Part shown: positions 35,080 to 46,989 of the stretch, in pieces | How positions within the stretch are numbered: the stretch's first letter is position 1 | How the letters are laid out: each line of letters opens with the position of its first letter | NCBI GenBank assembly: GCA_030407085.1 | Contig: CM059582.1 | Coordinates: 199,066,001-199,130,000 of the forward strand | DNA: 64,000 nucleotides | Reading direction: 5' to 3' | DNA from: Trichopria drosophilae | Lineage: Eukaryota > Arthropoda > Insecta > Hymenoptera > Diapriidae | Position numbers and translations under genes: made by a program | Notes under the pieces: model-generated | The model's input: the letters and a program-made list of their open reading frames with translations, nothing else | Database searches by the model: none | Told to the model about the DNA's origin: nothing

Positions 35080-35986
35080 CAATATTTCAAGAGGTGACTC
35101 TCCTTGATGTACCAAACAAAATAGGCCTTTACCAAAATTGGATCTCAGGCTCAGAATTTGAGTGACGACCCATTGAAGTTTAAAAAAAGAATTTTTTTGT
35201 AATAACTCGTACCTCTTTTAAGTTATTTCAATAAGTGAGGGCACATTTTTCAAGCTCCTTCCCAGCCCTACAACTCATTCCTAAGAACATTTGACATGCG
35301 ATGAATATTTCTAAAGTTATGACCTCAAAAATGGATAAAAAGGCAATTTTTTTGGTTTTTTGGATCGAACTCACTTTGCTAAATAGTTAACGAAATGCCA
35401 CATTAGAGCAAGTTGTAGAATTCAAAAAGACGAAGAATTTACTTCCTTATACGTTCGATTTCGATGAAAATTGTATCCGCGGGAACACTCTTAATGTGGA
35501 ATTGAAGAAAAACATGGTTAGTATAGTACCAATTCTACGACATTAAGAGCGTTTTCGCGGGCTCAATTTCTACCGAAATCGAAGATATGAAGGGGCAAAT
35601 TCTTCGTCTTTTTCAGCTCTAAAGCTTCTTCCCGTCTAACATTTTGTTAGCAATTTATCGAAGTGAGTTCGATGCGAAAAACCAAAAAAATTTACCTTTT
35701 TTATAATTTTTTAGGCCATAACTTCAGAAATATCCATCGTAAGTGTAATGCTGTCAGGGATGAATTATAGAGCATGTATAGAGCTTGAAAGTGAGTACTC
35801 ATTCATTGAAATAACAGAAAAAAGAGTTGAGTTATTGCAACAAAAATAATTTAAAAAAAAGTAAATTCAAAAATTACTTTTCCTAAACTTCGATGGCTCG
35901 TCACTCAAATTCTGAGCTTTCGATCAAATTCTGGTGTAGGACTTTACGTTTTGAAATGGCATGGAGAATAACCTCCTGAAATATTG
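35080..35986. mobile_element. 0.9-kb foldback with 25-nt loop
   Basis: The left arm (35,080-35,504) and right arm (35,530-35,986) are inverse copies along their whole length, with a loop of about 25 nt. Matching blocks include CAATATTTCA(A/G)GAGGT, GCTCAGAATTTGAGTGACGA, TCGAACTCACTT, GACGAAGAATTT and ACATTAAGAGTG-type sequence. Identity looks like 70-75%, with several small gaps, so the element is older than the one at 25,827. No open frame is present. It would fold into one long hairpin. Confidence 0.8.
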
Positions 35987-36480
35987 TTGGTCAGTTCTTG
36001 GCACCCTCTATAGTCAAAACAGGAATAAATGTTGTCGTTTTTCGTATTAAAAAGGAGTCTTCTCAACAGTACAAAATTGTACATGTTAACCATTTGGCAA
36101 ATTTTATAGAATAATTCCATTTTTCATATTTTGTCTCTGTAAGTTTAAAAATCATCAATCTTTTCATTACTTCCATAGCATGATTTCTTGGATGGTTGTG
36201 AGTAAATTCCATATCCGACACCAATGTCATAATTTTTTAAACAACGTGCTGGTAATTACGTTTAATTAAAAACTGCCAGAATCTATCCATCAAAACAACG
36301 TCATGACGAAGTACAATGACAATATAAAATAAAAGAAGAGAGAAGTATGATTTAAAACGCGGGATTCCAAATTCCCATTTCGTAAGAGTATCGTGAATAT
36401 TGAACTTTTAGGCTCGAGTGAAATCTGGAGTCGATAATAGGTTCCAAATAATACATTAAAAAATGTAGATCGAGAAACAC

Positions 36481-36736
36481 GAATGTTCTCCAATCGCTTA
36501 GCCCAGAGACAGAAACGTTTCTTATTCTGTACCGGAATAAGTGTGCCAAAGCCCATTTTAGTCCGTTAAAATCGTTGTATATTAATATTGGTAATATAAA
36601 TAATTTTTCCATTTAAAAACAATATTAACTTTTAGTGACTTGGTGGATGCATAAGAAATTATTTTACAGAAATAGGTTTTGGCATTACAGAATAAGAGAC
36701 TTTTCTGACCCGGTGCTAAGCGATTGGAGAACATTC
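36481..36736. mobile_element. Inverted-repeat element, arms about 65 bp
   Basis: A 22-bp perfect inverted repeat starts GAATGTTCTCCAATCGCTTA at 36,481 and is mirrored at 36,715-36,736. Inside it, CAGAAA(C/A)GT(T/C)TCTTATTCTGTA also occurs on both arms, followed by GCCAAA(A/G)CC; the left arm has a 13-nt insertion. Weak outward similarity reaches about 36,450 and 36,790. Overlapping minus-strand frames here are not genes. Confidence 0.65.
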
Positions 36737-37493
36737 CATCGGACAAATAACATATCATAGTTTTAAAATTATTTAATGAATATTGGGGAACAGATTTGTC
36801 ATCTAATTAAAGGAAAGTTTGTCATATTTTATTTGGTAATAATAAAACTCATGATTTTAAATAACAATTTTGAAAAATATCGATTATTATATTGTTGAAT
36901 ATGGAATATCGACTTCGCGATGTTATGTATTTTTAAAAATAGGTTTGACGCAAAACTTTTAAAATTAAAAAAAAATTCTCACGCACTGAATACTCAGTAC
37001 TATCAATACGTTACTATAGGGCGCAAAATCGAATTCTACTCCCGGAAGGTTAAAAACATTTTATTTTGAAAACTTCGCTCTTGTCGAAGATCGGTAATTG
37101 CGCCTATGTTACATAATATACTAATTTTCCATCATGTATTAAGGGTACGGTCCTTCAATGGGCGCCAAATTCGGTGACAAAACGAGGACCAATTAAACAA
37201 CTTATAAGTATTGTATTGAAATTAGAATTTTTGTAAATATCACATGTTACAATAAACATCTGTAAGGTTACAGAAAAATGATCCTCTACTGAAAAGTGAT
37301 GACAATCCCAGATGATACAAATGTATAAAACTAGCTTAAATAAAATTTTATTGAAATTTCCAGAATTGTTTGTGATAGTCTAAAGTTTTTCATGGGTACC
37401 AGGGTAAATACCGAGACACTATCAATCCTAAATTTTTTGTGAAAAACGGTCGTATAACAATGACCTTAAAAACGTTCCTTTAAAAATCTACAT
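36737..37493. other. AT-rich spacer, nothing seen
   Basis: No coding, repeat or structural feature stands out. A short GC-richer stretch around 37,140-37,180 is unremarkable. Confidence 0.55.
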
Positions 37494-38330
37494 GACGCGC
37501 CGATAGAAAATTGCCACATATTCGAGGAAAGGTTTTTTTTAAAGTGCGGTAAATTTTTTGTTCGCACTCCACTCGAAGGTAGAAAAATATACGTCATCCG
37601 ACCGTGGATTTTTTTGGTGTGTGCGCGCGCGCACGCACAATGGGCAATGCGCGAGAAAAAAAATTAAGCAACAAAATGACGAGGCTCTTACATACGTACG
37701 TACAAGAAAGCGCTACGGATTTCAGGCACGTACCGCGGCGCATCCCAAGAAGAAGAGGCGTGCATTCGAGAATCCAACCGTATACGTGTTTGGTTGTGTT
37801 GGTCTTTGGTTGTGTTAGCGTTTGGTTGTGTTAGCGTTTGGTTGTGTACGTGAACCTTTATAGGCATACTTACACGAATACAAAGCTTCTTTGAGAACCC
37901 GGGGCTCTCGCAGAGAGGCCTGCCAGAGAGAAGAACCTGGCCTGTGAGGTTAGCCTTATGCCGAGTGGCCCATAAGGGCCGCATACGAAAAATGTCTTTG
38001 ACGATCCTTAATCCCCGTCGTTTGCCAGCAAGACCGAATCCGAGCCAGCCTGAACCGCGACCTTTTCAAACGACCGACAGAGACGCCCAAGAACGAGATA
38101 GATGGATAAAAAGAGAAAGACAAATTGATAGATATACAGATAGAGAGAGGAAGAGAGAGGAGCAATAACCAGACGAAACCCGAGAAGGAAAGCGATAGCC
38201 TCGAGAGGATCGGAGAGAGAGAGGAGAGAAATGCTATTAAAGACAACAAAGTAATAAGGGAGAGAGAGCAAGGACTAGGAGGAAAATGTTCACGAGGCTA
38301 TCAACTAAAAATTTTCGAAATTTACTAAAC
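37494..38330. other. CpG-containing GC island followed by GA-rich tract
   Basis: 37,560-37,780 is rich in CpG and contains an alternating purine-pyrimidine run (TGTGCGCGCGCGCACGCAC) that could adopt Z-DNA. 38,080-38,280 is almost pure GA on the plus strand. Overlapping frames of 67-98 aa occur on both strands, as expected where stops are compositionally rare, and I support none. An unmethylated promoter-type CpG island or 5' UTR is a reasonable hypothesis. Confidence 0.45.
37788..37847 (+). repeat. 16-bp minisatellite, about 4 copies
   Basis: The unit TTTGGTTGTGTTAGCG is present about four times in tandem, with two perfect central copies and variant first and last copies. Confidence 0.75.
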
Positions 38331-39290
38331 CTGGATATGACGTTAATGCGAATATGTTAGACCCACGTCAGACCAGATGAAGAAGGGAAAAGGGTTCGAA
38401 ACCCGGTAAGAAAAATTGACGGGGAAATATCTGCGCTTCACAAAAGAATCCATACAAAATGGACTTGCGTGTCCTTTTCAATATATTTCTTAACCCCTTT
38501 CTTTCATTTTTGACAATTTGCACATCGAGGAACGGCGTTTGACCATCATTGTCTTTTTTGAATTTTTGGACTTGTTCTTCAGGGTCGATATTGGCTGAAT
38601 AGAGCGACGAAAAGGTTGGAAATTGGTCGTATATATCAAGTTGAACGAATAAATGAAGGTCGTTACATGAAAATCAGAACATCCTGAAACTCATTTTTCA
38701 AATTTCGGGGTCACTGAAAATTCCAGGCTTTTTATAGGTGTCCGTCAAAATTTTCGAAACATGTTTCTAGGCCGCTTGGTATTCATAAATTATTTTAAAA
38801 AATTAAAATATTCTTTTGTAGTGTACTAGCAATATATATTATTTTAAAACCAAATTATTACAAGGAAAAACCGTTTTAAAACATATTTTCTGCAGGATCT
38901 TTAGCATGCTTCCTATTGACCCTTTAAGGTCCGAATGTATACAGTTTTTTCATGATCTTTGACAGTATTTTAGTATTTACATTCATCGAGAAAAATTTGT
39001 CACTGGTAATTTCTTGTTGGCCAAGATCCGCTATTTCCAATGATGGACATCAACAATTTTCAAATGTTGAAACCAAAAAGTTATACAGGTTTTAAAAAAA
39101 AACATGAAATTTTTTTGTTTTATTTTAATTTATCGAATTTTATTATGGGTAATGGCATTAGCAGTCCTCTAAAAGTCACTATTGAATTTCCTATCAGATA
39201 GGCGGCTTAGAGAAAGTAAAAACTCAAAATAGCGAAATTGATTAAAATGTGCTAAAACGCAAAGTTAAATGGGTTTTTATGAAATTGGTA
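38331..39290. other. Spacer with degraded dispersed repeats
   Basis: 38,690-38,790 and 38,920-39,240 carry wording shared with the 10,450-11,090 repeat (CCTATCAGATAG, CAAAATAGCG). A 13-nt palindrome-like GGGTTCGAAACCC occurs at 38,391. No gene. Confidence 0.4.
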
Positions 39291-39294
39291 TTAA

Positions 39295-39557
39295 CCCTCT
39301 AACGCCCACAAGTCCTTTAAATTCTACTTCAACTTCATAACTATATATAAATTGTACAAAAAATTTCATCATTTAATTTTAAAAAACGTGTATAACTTTT
39401 TTATTTCAGAATTTGAATAATGTTGACATGTACCATTGCAAAGAGCGGTTCTTGAACAATAAGAAATTACTAGTGTTAAACTTTTCTCGTGAAGTTTAAA
39501 TGCTGAAAAACAGTGTCAAACTTCATAACGAAATTATGTCATTTGGTCATTAAAGAG
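39295..39557. mobile_element. 263-bp TTAA-flanked MITE (piggyBac-type, tentative)
   Basis: TTAA at 39,291-39,294 is followed by CCCTCTAACGCCC, and TTAA at 39,558-39,561 is preceded by the reverse complement of CTCTTTAATGACC; nine of thirteen terminal positions agree. A CCYTYTAAYG start next to TTAA suits piggyBac-like non-autonomous elements. Inner arms show little symmetry, so the call rests on the termini. Confidence 0.4.
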
Positions 39558-39713
39558 TTAAACATAACCATTTTAGAAAATTCTCAATAAATGAATTTAA
39601 AAAAAACACTTTAATATCTTATATTTCAGTATTTTCATATTAACAGCGGTTTTAAATATAAAAAAAATTACATAGAAAAGTCTACAATTTACTAGTATAA
39701 CGAAGCATCTTGA

Positions 39714-40033
39714 GAAAAAGTTTGGTAAAAAAGAAGGCCCCTGGGCAACATGTGTAAGCATACAATTTAGGTGCCTTCAATTTTTCAATGTTTTAATTAA
39801 ACATTATTCAATCCTTTTTCCATTATTTTCCCGAATTCAAGATTCCAGAGTAAATTGTAATCGATAATCCCTCTAAAAAGCATGAAATTAACCATAAAAT
39901 AAAAAAGAAGGACACTTACTAAATGAGAAACTAAATGTCAAAGTTCTTAATGTTAAAGTCAAAGTAAAGGCACCTAGATTGTATATCTGCACATGTTATT
40001 CATGGGCCTTCCTTTTTATTAAACTTTTTTACT
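39714..40033. mobile_element. Inverted-repeat MITE, arms about 65 bp
   Basis: AAGAAGGCCC...ACATGTG...ATACAATTTAGGTGCCTT on the left is mirrored by AAAGGCACCTAGATTGTATA...CACATGT...GGGCCTTCC on the right. The match extends outward through AAAAAGTTT(G/A)(G/A)TAAAAA. The interior is AT-rich and non-coding. Confidence 0.65.
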
Positions 40034-40116
40034 CCGGTATTTCAGGCAGAATGTCTTCTTATCCTAAAATGTATTTTATACCGTCATTATACTAATAAAT
40101 ATAGAATCGGTTACAT

Positions 40117-40661
40117 GTCTAATCAACACAAAACAAACACAACATACAAATTCAACATTTTCAAACTGAATACTTGACAAACTCAACATTTATGAACTCA
40201 ACATTTGACTAAATCAACAAATAATATAAATAATATAAAAAATTATTAAACTATTAAAATGTTATGTACATTCAACAATCGTGTTACATTAACACATGCC
40301 GTTCAACAGCATATCTATCATTATGTAACCTAAACTAACATAACCTAACCTAGCCTAACCTAACCTAACGGAAATTCTAATTTAATGGAATATTTCCGTG
40401 GACAAGCGCACAATGTTCATTAAATTCTTTAAAAATTGTTATCATTCATTTGTACTATTGACATTCATAAATACAGATTTAAGATTCAATTTATTTTCCG
40501 ATTAATTTTGTTACACTTGATTTTCAAAATACAATATAATTCAATAAACTATAATTAATGTTGAATTTCTTAAATGTTGAAATTTCAAATGTTCAGTTTG
40601 TCGAATGTTGAGTTTGAATGTTGAAATTACAAATGTCAACATTTCATAATGTTGATTAGAC
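40117..40661. mobile_element. 545-bp foldback with AACATT subterminal repeats
   Basis: Ends are GTCTAATCAACA and its exact reverse complement TGTTGATTAGAC. Each arm of about 100 bp is mostly a series of 16-17-bp units around CTCAACATT/TTCAACATT (left about 40,150-40,215; right in inverse at 40,555-40,650). This architecture parallels the element at 9,195, though the repeated core differs. The loop contains an AT-rich filler and an interstitial CCTAA run. No transposase; TSD not evident. Confidence 0.7.
40327..40370 (-). repeat. Interstitial (CCTAA)n telomere-type run
   Basis: AACCTAAACTAACATAACCT is followed by about six more CCTAA units, some with one substitution, reading as TTAGG on the minus strand. 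It lies in the loop of a foldback element, not at a chromosome end. Confidence 0.7.
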
Positions 40662-41308
40662 CTATTACCAAAGAATCTTAATTTCTCTTTTTGCTACACT
40701 TTGGATCAAACGCTAAAAAGTCTTATTTAATTAATTAGTTTAAATATTCGGAAGTTTAATAAATTGTAGAATTTTATGTAATTTTTAAAACCAGTGATAT
40801 TATGAAAAATCAAGAATACAAAACATTATCCTACAAAGTATTATTTTATATTTTTAATAAAGAGCACACTAAAAATCTGTAGAAAATATATTCTAATACA
40901 TTTTTCCTTGTTCTAATTTGACTTTAAAACAATTAACATAATGCGGTAGTGTCAGGATCAATCAATTCTGAACTACCTACAGCGTCGACAAAAGGCTGTA
41001 AATAAGTGTATTATACGACTAAAACTACTGTATTTTCTTCTTTTTTATTTTATCATGACAGAAATAAAAATAAAATAAAATGTCCCGAATTCCGTAATTA
41101 ATTAGACCTGCAATTATTACCATAAAAACATGAATGAATATTATTTCATCGAATGAAGTACATTTTAAAATATACCGTTTATTTCGATTGTATTAATAAA
41201 AAACTTAAATAATTCTTGTACAAATAGCCTTCTATCCTACGCATTCTAGGAATTTAAAACAGTTCATCTTTAGCTAAAAATATGCTGGAAAATTAAGTAA
41301 TTCTAAGG
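40662..41308. other. AT-rich spacer, nothing seen
   Basis: No gene, element end or repeat could be supported. Confidence 0.6.
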
Positions 41309-41503
41309 CTGAAAAAAAGTGCTTAGTAAATTCGACTACTTTTAATCTATAGATACTCAAAGTATTCAATAGATCCTCAACGAATATTTTTAGTCTATTG
41401 AGTTTTTTTGCTATCGTAACTGCAAATTGTAAAATGTCGTTAAAGACTAATTGAAACTCATTGAGTAGTTAAAAAGTGGTCAAATTTAATAACAATTTTT
41501 CTG
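41309..41503. mobile_element. 195-bp MITE, member of the 5.2-5.7 kb family
   Basis: The left arm CTGAAAAAAAGTGCTTAGTA, then AATTCGACTACTTTTAA, is mirrored on the right by TTAAAAAGTGGTCAAATTTA and AACAATTTTTCTGG. The middle holds AATAGATCCTCAAC and ATCGTAACTGC, shared with the copies near 5,268 and 5,705. Confidence 0.55.
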
Positions 41504-41639
41504 GAAATTTTGTTAATGGAATTATTTTGAATGCAGCTATTGGCAATTTATTTTTATTTAAAAAAAATGGGTAACCTATTTTAATTATCAATAAACATCA
41601 AAATACACGAATTCTACAATACGTCAGAAAAAAGTAAGT

Positions 41640-42050
41640 CTTTTAAAAATACTGTTAAAATATACGTCATCGAATCCATGCGGAAAAGGTAGCACTGAAC
41701 GTATTCAAAACGTATTAAAACAAGAAAATCTAAAACTAGTACCAAAACCAATATCTAAGAAATAGAGAAACATAAAACCTTATAAAGATGAACTACCCTT
41801 GCCAAAAAATTGCAATGTAATTTACCAGATACCATATCTCCAATATTGTAAAATTTACATAGGCCAAACAGGAAGAAGAGACTGAATTAATGAGCTCAAA
41901 ATAAAAATAGACACATATACATTAGCATAGCTATAATTAAATACCGGATACAATTTTCACTATAAAAATGTGAGAATTTTAACTACAGAAAGAAATTATA
42001 TGAAACGTAACGAAATAAAAAATTATTTATTAAAAAAAAATTATAACAAA
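41640..42050 (+). pseudogene. Penelope-like element remnant: RT thumb to GIY-YIG
   Basis: A reading frame broken by stops gives, in order, STERIQNVLKQENLKLVPKP (end of the reverse-transcriptase/linker region), NCNVIYQIPYLQYCKIYIGQ with TGRR (GIY-YIG start; the usual CxxC is partly lost, reading YLQYC), and GYNFHYKNVRILTTERNYMK followed by R (the conserved endonuclease tail). Stops interrupt at four or more positions (TAG 41,763; TGA 41,882; TAG/TAA near 41,926-41,936). A frameshift near 41,690 separates the preceding NTVKIYVIESMRKR block. The piece corresponds to roughly the last 130 residues of a family protein. It is unrelated in position to the 33.4-kb copy and independently decayed. Confidence 0.75.
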
Positions 42051-42116
42051 ATTGGTCAATATTAAATTTGAAACATCAAACTCACCCACAATTCATTATT
42101 ATAATTAGTATTTTAA

Positions 42117-42538
42117 CCCGTAAACGCCACACTCGGTCAATTTATTGACCGATCGAATTTTGAAGAAACACTACAACGTAATTTTTTTGTTCGAAAAATG
42201 GCTTTTTTAAAGTTGAAAATAAATACTTTTTTTTTCATCGTAACCGATTGTGTTCCTAAAAGATCACCCATTCAATGTTTAGCTGTCAATGTAAAAAATA
42301 CTTAATAGTACAAATTTTTTTAGTTAAAATCATTTTATTACATTCCAAATATTTTGTAACACTACGTTTTATTTATTTAATAAGTTAACTTATACTGTAT
42401 TCTAAAATAACTCTCAACAATTATCGGACAAGTGTTTTTAAGTAGAAAAAGTCTACTGCTTCGCAATAAATTTTTTTTTGATGAGATACGACGTCCTAGT
42501 GTAGCAGTCATGTTATTTTGGTAAAGTGTAGCTAATGG
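42117..42538. mobile_element. 422-bp TTAA-flanked element (tentative)
   Basis: TTAA at 42,113 is followed by CCCGTAAACGCCACACT, and TTAA at 42,539 is preceded by the reverse complement of CCATTAGCTACACT; the ends agree in part. Just inside the left end is a hairpin CGGTCAATTTATTGACCG (42,134-42,151). The interior has no coding capacity. It directly follows the Penelope-like remnant. Confidence 0.4.
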
Positions 42539-43500
42539 TTAAACAATTAACGACAACTTTTAGTTGACATAATTATTAAAAGAGTATCGTTATTTCCCAA
42601 AACCCTTTTGACATAAGAATGACCTGAGTTTAAACTTTTTGAAGGTTATTATTTTGCTAAGCATTGATATACATCTCTCAAATGCTCTTACATACTTGCA
42701 AAATTCACCTGCATGTCTCGTTGCTTTGAGGAAATGAATAAGATTGATTGTAAACATTTTTATGACCGTGTTACAATTTAATTTCGCTAAAAACATTCCT
42801 GATTTTATCATTTCTGAAGTTGGCTAAAAATACTGAAAAAGTTCAATTTTTCAAACAGTTTTTTAAAACAATTTTGCAACCATGGAAACAATTTTGTAAG
42901 GTGACCGATTATGCCTACTATTACAGTTATTAATGTAATTTATTAATTTATATCAGATTAATACCTCTTTCAGTTAATTATATTATCGCACTGTTTGATC
43001 TTCAAATATTTTGAACGCCTCATAAATATATGAAAATTCTACGTCAATTGGGACTCGAGGTCATGGATTTCGTTCCTAATTTTTCCATGAATTCTTTAGA
43101 CAAAATATACATAGTAAACCATTTTTGTTTTGATGTATTTTAAAAACAATACCATTTGAAAATTTGCAAAAAAAGTAAAATTATGAAAACTGTCAATTTC
43201 AAACTTTCACAACTATGGTTGTTTTTTACTTGAACCGGTGCTCATATTAAACCTGAGAATATATACTTTCACTACAAAAACATAAAACAGTAAAAAAATA
43301 CAACATTGTTACGGGCAAAATGATATTTAAATGTAATTTTGAAGGTCAACACCGTTAGTTACAATCCTCAACAAAATCTTATCATAATTCTTGACAAATT
43401 CTTTAAAAATTTGGAAATTTTCAAAATAGAGAACTGATGGAGTTTATTTCTTTAAAACGTACATAAATGTTATGTTCAGAAAGCAGGAAATCGTTCGTTT
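42539..43500. other. AT-rich spacer
   Basis: A 73-aa minus-strand frame (42,590-42,811) is not supported by any motif. Nothing else seen. Confidence 0.55.
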
Positions 43501-43609
43501 TATTATCTAAACAGTAGGATCAGGCACAACTACATTTCTTGGTTGGTTTTATTATTTAAATAGTGGCCTTGACTATTTGATTTGTCGAGGTCACTATTTA
43601 GATAGTAAA
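43501..43609 (-). repeat. Dispersed repeat with ACTATTTAAATAGT-type palindromes (copy 1)
   Basis: Three palindromic cores (TATTATCTAAACAGTA, ATTATTTAAATAGT, ACTATTTAGATAGTA) are separated by about 40-50 bp, with GTCGAGGTCACTA and GGATCAGGCACAAC between. The same order occurs inversely at 59,256-59,355. Confidence 0.6.
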
Positions 43610-46600
43610 AGTAACTAACAATTTGTTATTGTTTTTTCTTACTTTAATATCCAGTTATATTGTTATTCATCTGCTTTTATTTCTTTTATCTTGTACTATA
43701 TGTATATCGTACACTTAAATCACAAAATGATTGGAAGTTATTACTCTTTTTCATAAATAAATTAATAAACGAAAACTCATTGATCACTCTCAAAACTTGA
43801 ATTAATCAAAAAACGACTTATCTATAAAGCGAAAAGTGGGTTACCGTAAATTAGTAAGTTTTTTACTGACAAATAGTACGAAAATACTAATTTGTCTTAT
43901 TGGTAGTTTTGAACTAATTCAGATTTAGAGAGCAAACATTTTTGAGTACCGCTCTATACGTAAATTCACCCTTTTTTTAACTGAAGTTCTTAATGTTAGT
44001 TATGAATGAAAGGAAATATTAAAAAATGAATATATTTCAATTTTTCAAAGAATTTTTTATCTGCCATGTGCTACATACAGCCCTTCGACTACTACATTCT
44101 CTGCTTTACACAACATTTTAAGGAATGTAGTGGAATTTTAGAGTACCGTTCAACAATTTAGATTTTTCGAACCCAGCATGTAATTATTCTATTTCTTGCT
44201 TGAATTATTCACTAATAACAGAAAAGCGAAATAAATGTTAGGAATATTTTTATTCACCGTACAATAATATTAATGATTGCGTGGATTAAAGAAACAATGT
44301 TTTACTTCAAATATGCACCCATTTATTCTTCGCAAATAGAAAACGATTATGGTATCATATATAGAATTGTATAATTTGTATTTATTTCGTGTAATGTAAT
44401 ACATTTGTACAACATTCTATAAAAAAAAACGAAGGAAAATGTTATAAAACTAGCAGCCACGCAAAAAAAAACTACTCTCGTCTTACTTTAACGAGTTCAA
44501 TTTATGTCATAAATAAAAAAATAATATTTTTTCTGTTTGACAAGAAAAATGAGTTTAATCGGTAAGTTTTTTCGTAATGCGTAACAAAACATTTTGTTCA
44601 ATGATAGCAAAAACGTTTTTGAAAAAACGTGGAACCCTCACATTCGCAGTATAAACTTTTATGCACTTTTATCGAAAACTACGATTATGCCACTAGATAA
44701 TAAAATTGCTATAGGTATAAGTTTAGGTGATATCAAAGGAATGAAATAACAAAACTAAAGTGATATAAAAATTATTTTTTTATATACCCAAATCACTGTA
44801 TTTTATTATGATTACTAGCAATATGAAGAAAATATTAAAAAAACTATTTCATATTAGCAGAAAAAAAGATACAACTTTCATTTCTTCATAAAACGTGCAT
44901 ATGCAACACGAGGAAACAGAACAAAGGTTAGTATTTTTATTTATTTTATATATTTGCAATTATTGGAAGAAATTTTATTTAATTTTCATTAAATGCACCA
45001 TAATACATTAATTGGGAAAAAAAATTCAATTTTACAGTTGAAAAATGATAGAAAGGAATAAAAATGAAATAAAATGTGTTTGTGTGTAACAAACGTACAG
45101 AATGCGATATACATCTTACAATAACTTCGACATTTTTATGAAATATATTACTTACAAACTTTATTGCCTCACTTTAATATGACGTTAAAATTTGACAATT
45201 ACGCATGACATTGAATTTTTTCACGTGTAATTTTTTACGATGCTAAAAGTTAGTTTATACTATTGATTTATTTATGTAACTCTTCAGTGTGCAATCATTA
45301 ACGATTCATAAAATTTATATGAAAGATAAAAACACGAAATACTAAGTAAAATATTCTTGCACTTATTCTAATATACCAATACATATTTCTCTGTGTATAA
45401 GTTATATAAAATTCAAAGAGTGCCGCCCAAATTTGAATTCATGCCAAAATAAAATTTCACTTCACGGCAGAAAATTTTATGTATTGATTTTAATTTCAAT
45501 AAATACCATCAAATATTATACGTAAATTCATAAAACACACGGTTTCTTAGGAATCCAAAATTTGGCCATACGAAATTTAATTTGAATTTGGAATTTATAA
45601 TATTCCTAAGGGCAACTATACATTTTATTGAGTTTAAATTTCACAAAATAGCTTTAAAATAAACTACTTTAAACATTCATGCATCATTCAAAATTTAACA
45701 TGTGTAACATGTAATAAATTTAACATGTAAGATGCCAAAATTGTAGACTTCGAAATGTTAGATCCACTGCAAATCATGAATTTCATCAATTTATTCAAAT
45801 TTCGTTACTCTAATTTCTTGCTGAAACTTGACTTTAATGACATTGTGCTCAAAATTCCGAACGACTTGCGAAATACCATTTCTCTTACGACATGCAGAGA
45901 CAGAATTCTACCGGTACCCATAATGTGTTCCAAGAAAAATTTAAACACATATTTCACCACTCTAATACCGTACACAACTTTCGACTTTTTTTTCCAAATA
46001 CCTAGTATCATTTTTAAACGGTTATTTTAAAATTGCTTCCATCACATCAATTTTATGACCAATTTTATCATTTCAATACTTACTACCTGTATTAAAGGTC
46101 CATCTTGCGTTTTATTCAGTGCTGTATAACCATAACAGGAAATGCGATTAACTTAATGTCAGTACCATTAGTTAGTAAGGTTGGAATTGACACAGTTATA
46201 GTAACAAATATTAGAAATAGTTAAGTGTTTTAAAAAATAATTTAAAATTGCACAGAACTTTTATTCAAATGTGACGTATTCTAAAGAAAGCAGCTTAAAG
46301 TTGCAGTATTACGTCGAAATTGGAGATTCGGTTTTAAATGAAAGCATACGTTTGAAGATGGTCTTTATAAGCATTCATTCGTTACTTAGAATCGGAAGCT
46401 ACGTATATACACTAGCATGCACGTTCTGACATTAATTTGAAACATAAAAGGTCTGATTCCTTGCCACTTTGAAATGTATTTGCGTCACGTCCTTATACGT
46501 ATATTACTGTTCATCATCACGATTAAAGAAACAAAAGACGACAGAAAGTTCAAATTAAAATGTTATGTTCTGGGAAATATATTAAAAAATAGATTAAATA

Positions 46601-46989
46601 GACGTTACACATCACAAAGAAAAACGAAAACAAAACTCTATTGTAAATAGTAAAAAAAACTCATCATTAGATAATGTCAGAAACGAACCCACAACACGCA
46701 TTTACTGTACGTCATTAATTATTGCTGTTAATTATGAAGTTTCGTGACTTTTTAGATTAAAATGATACAAAGAGCATTTGATAAGATTCTAGATATCCAC
46801 GCTGCTGTTATATGACTACAACAGTCATATTTCGAATTATATCACGTGTTTATTAATAGCCTCAATTTTTAAAAATTTGCGAAAAGCAAACAAAACTTTC
46901 TAAAAGGTTTAAATAAGTGCTAAATTGGATGAATAATGTTATTTTGTGACAATTTCATTAGGGAACAAAATCTTCTTAAAAAAATCTGA
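43610..46989. other. AT-rich spacer with one ambiguous open-frame pair
   Basis: At 45,755-46,030 a 91-aa plus-strand frame and a 68-aa minus-strand frame overlap completely, in a stretch somewhat less AT-rich than its flanks. Neither has a recognisable domain, and mutual overlap argues against both. Otherwise there is no feature in 3.4 kb. Confidence 0.5.

Noticed and set aside
37558..38328. Seven frames of 67-98 codons on both strands
   Set aside because: Mutually overlapping on both strands in a CpG/GA-rich island; Arg/Glu-rich or Leu/Ser-rich translations mirror the purine tract.
38391..38403. GGGTTCGAAACCC as a tRNA T-arm, or with upstream AGATGA as a second hammerhead
   Set aside because: No D-arm, anticodon arm or acceptor pairing is present. 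The hammerhead core would need CUGA where the sequence has CAGA, and stem II does not pair.
40327..40370. Chromosome end suggested by CCTAA units
   Set aside because: Only about 44 bp, imperfect, and flanked on both sides by ordinary sequence inside a mobile element.
45755..46030. Overlapping 91- and 68-codon frames
   Set aside because: Complete antisense overlap, no recognisable motif, no splice or start context.
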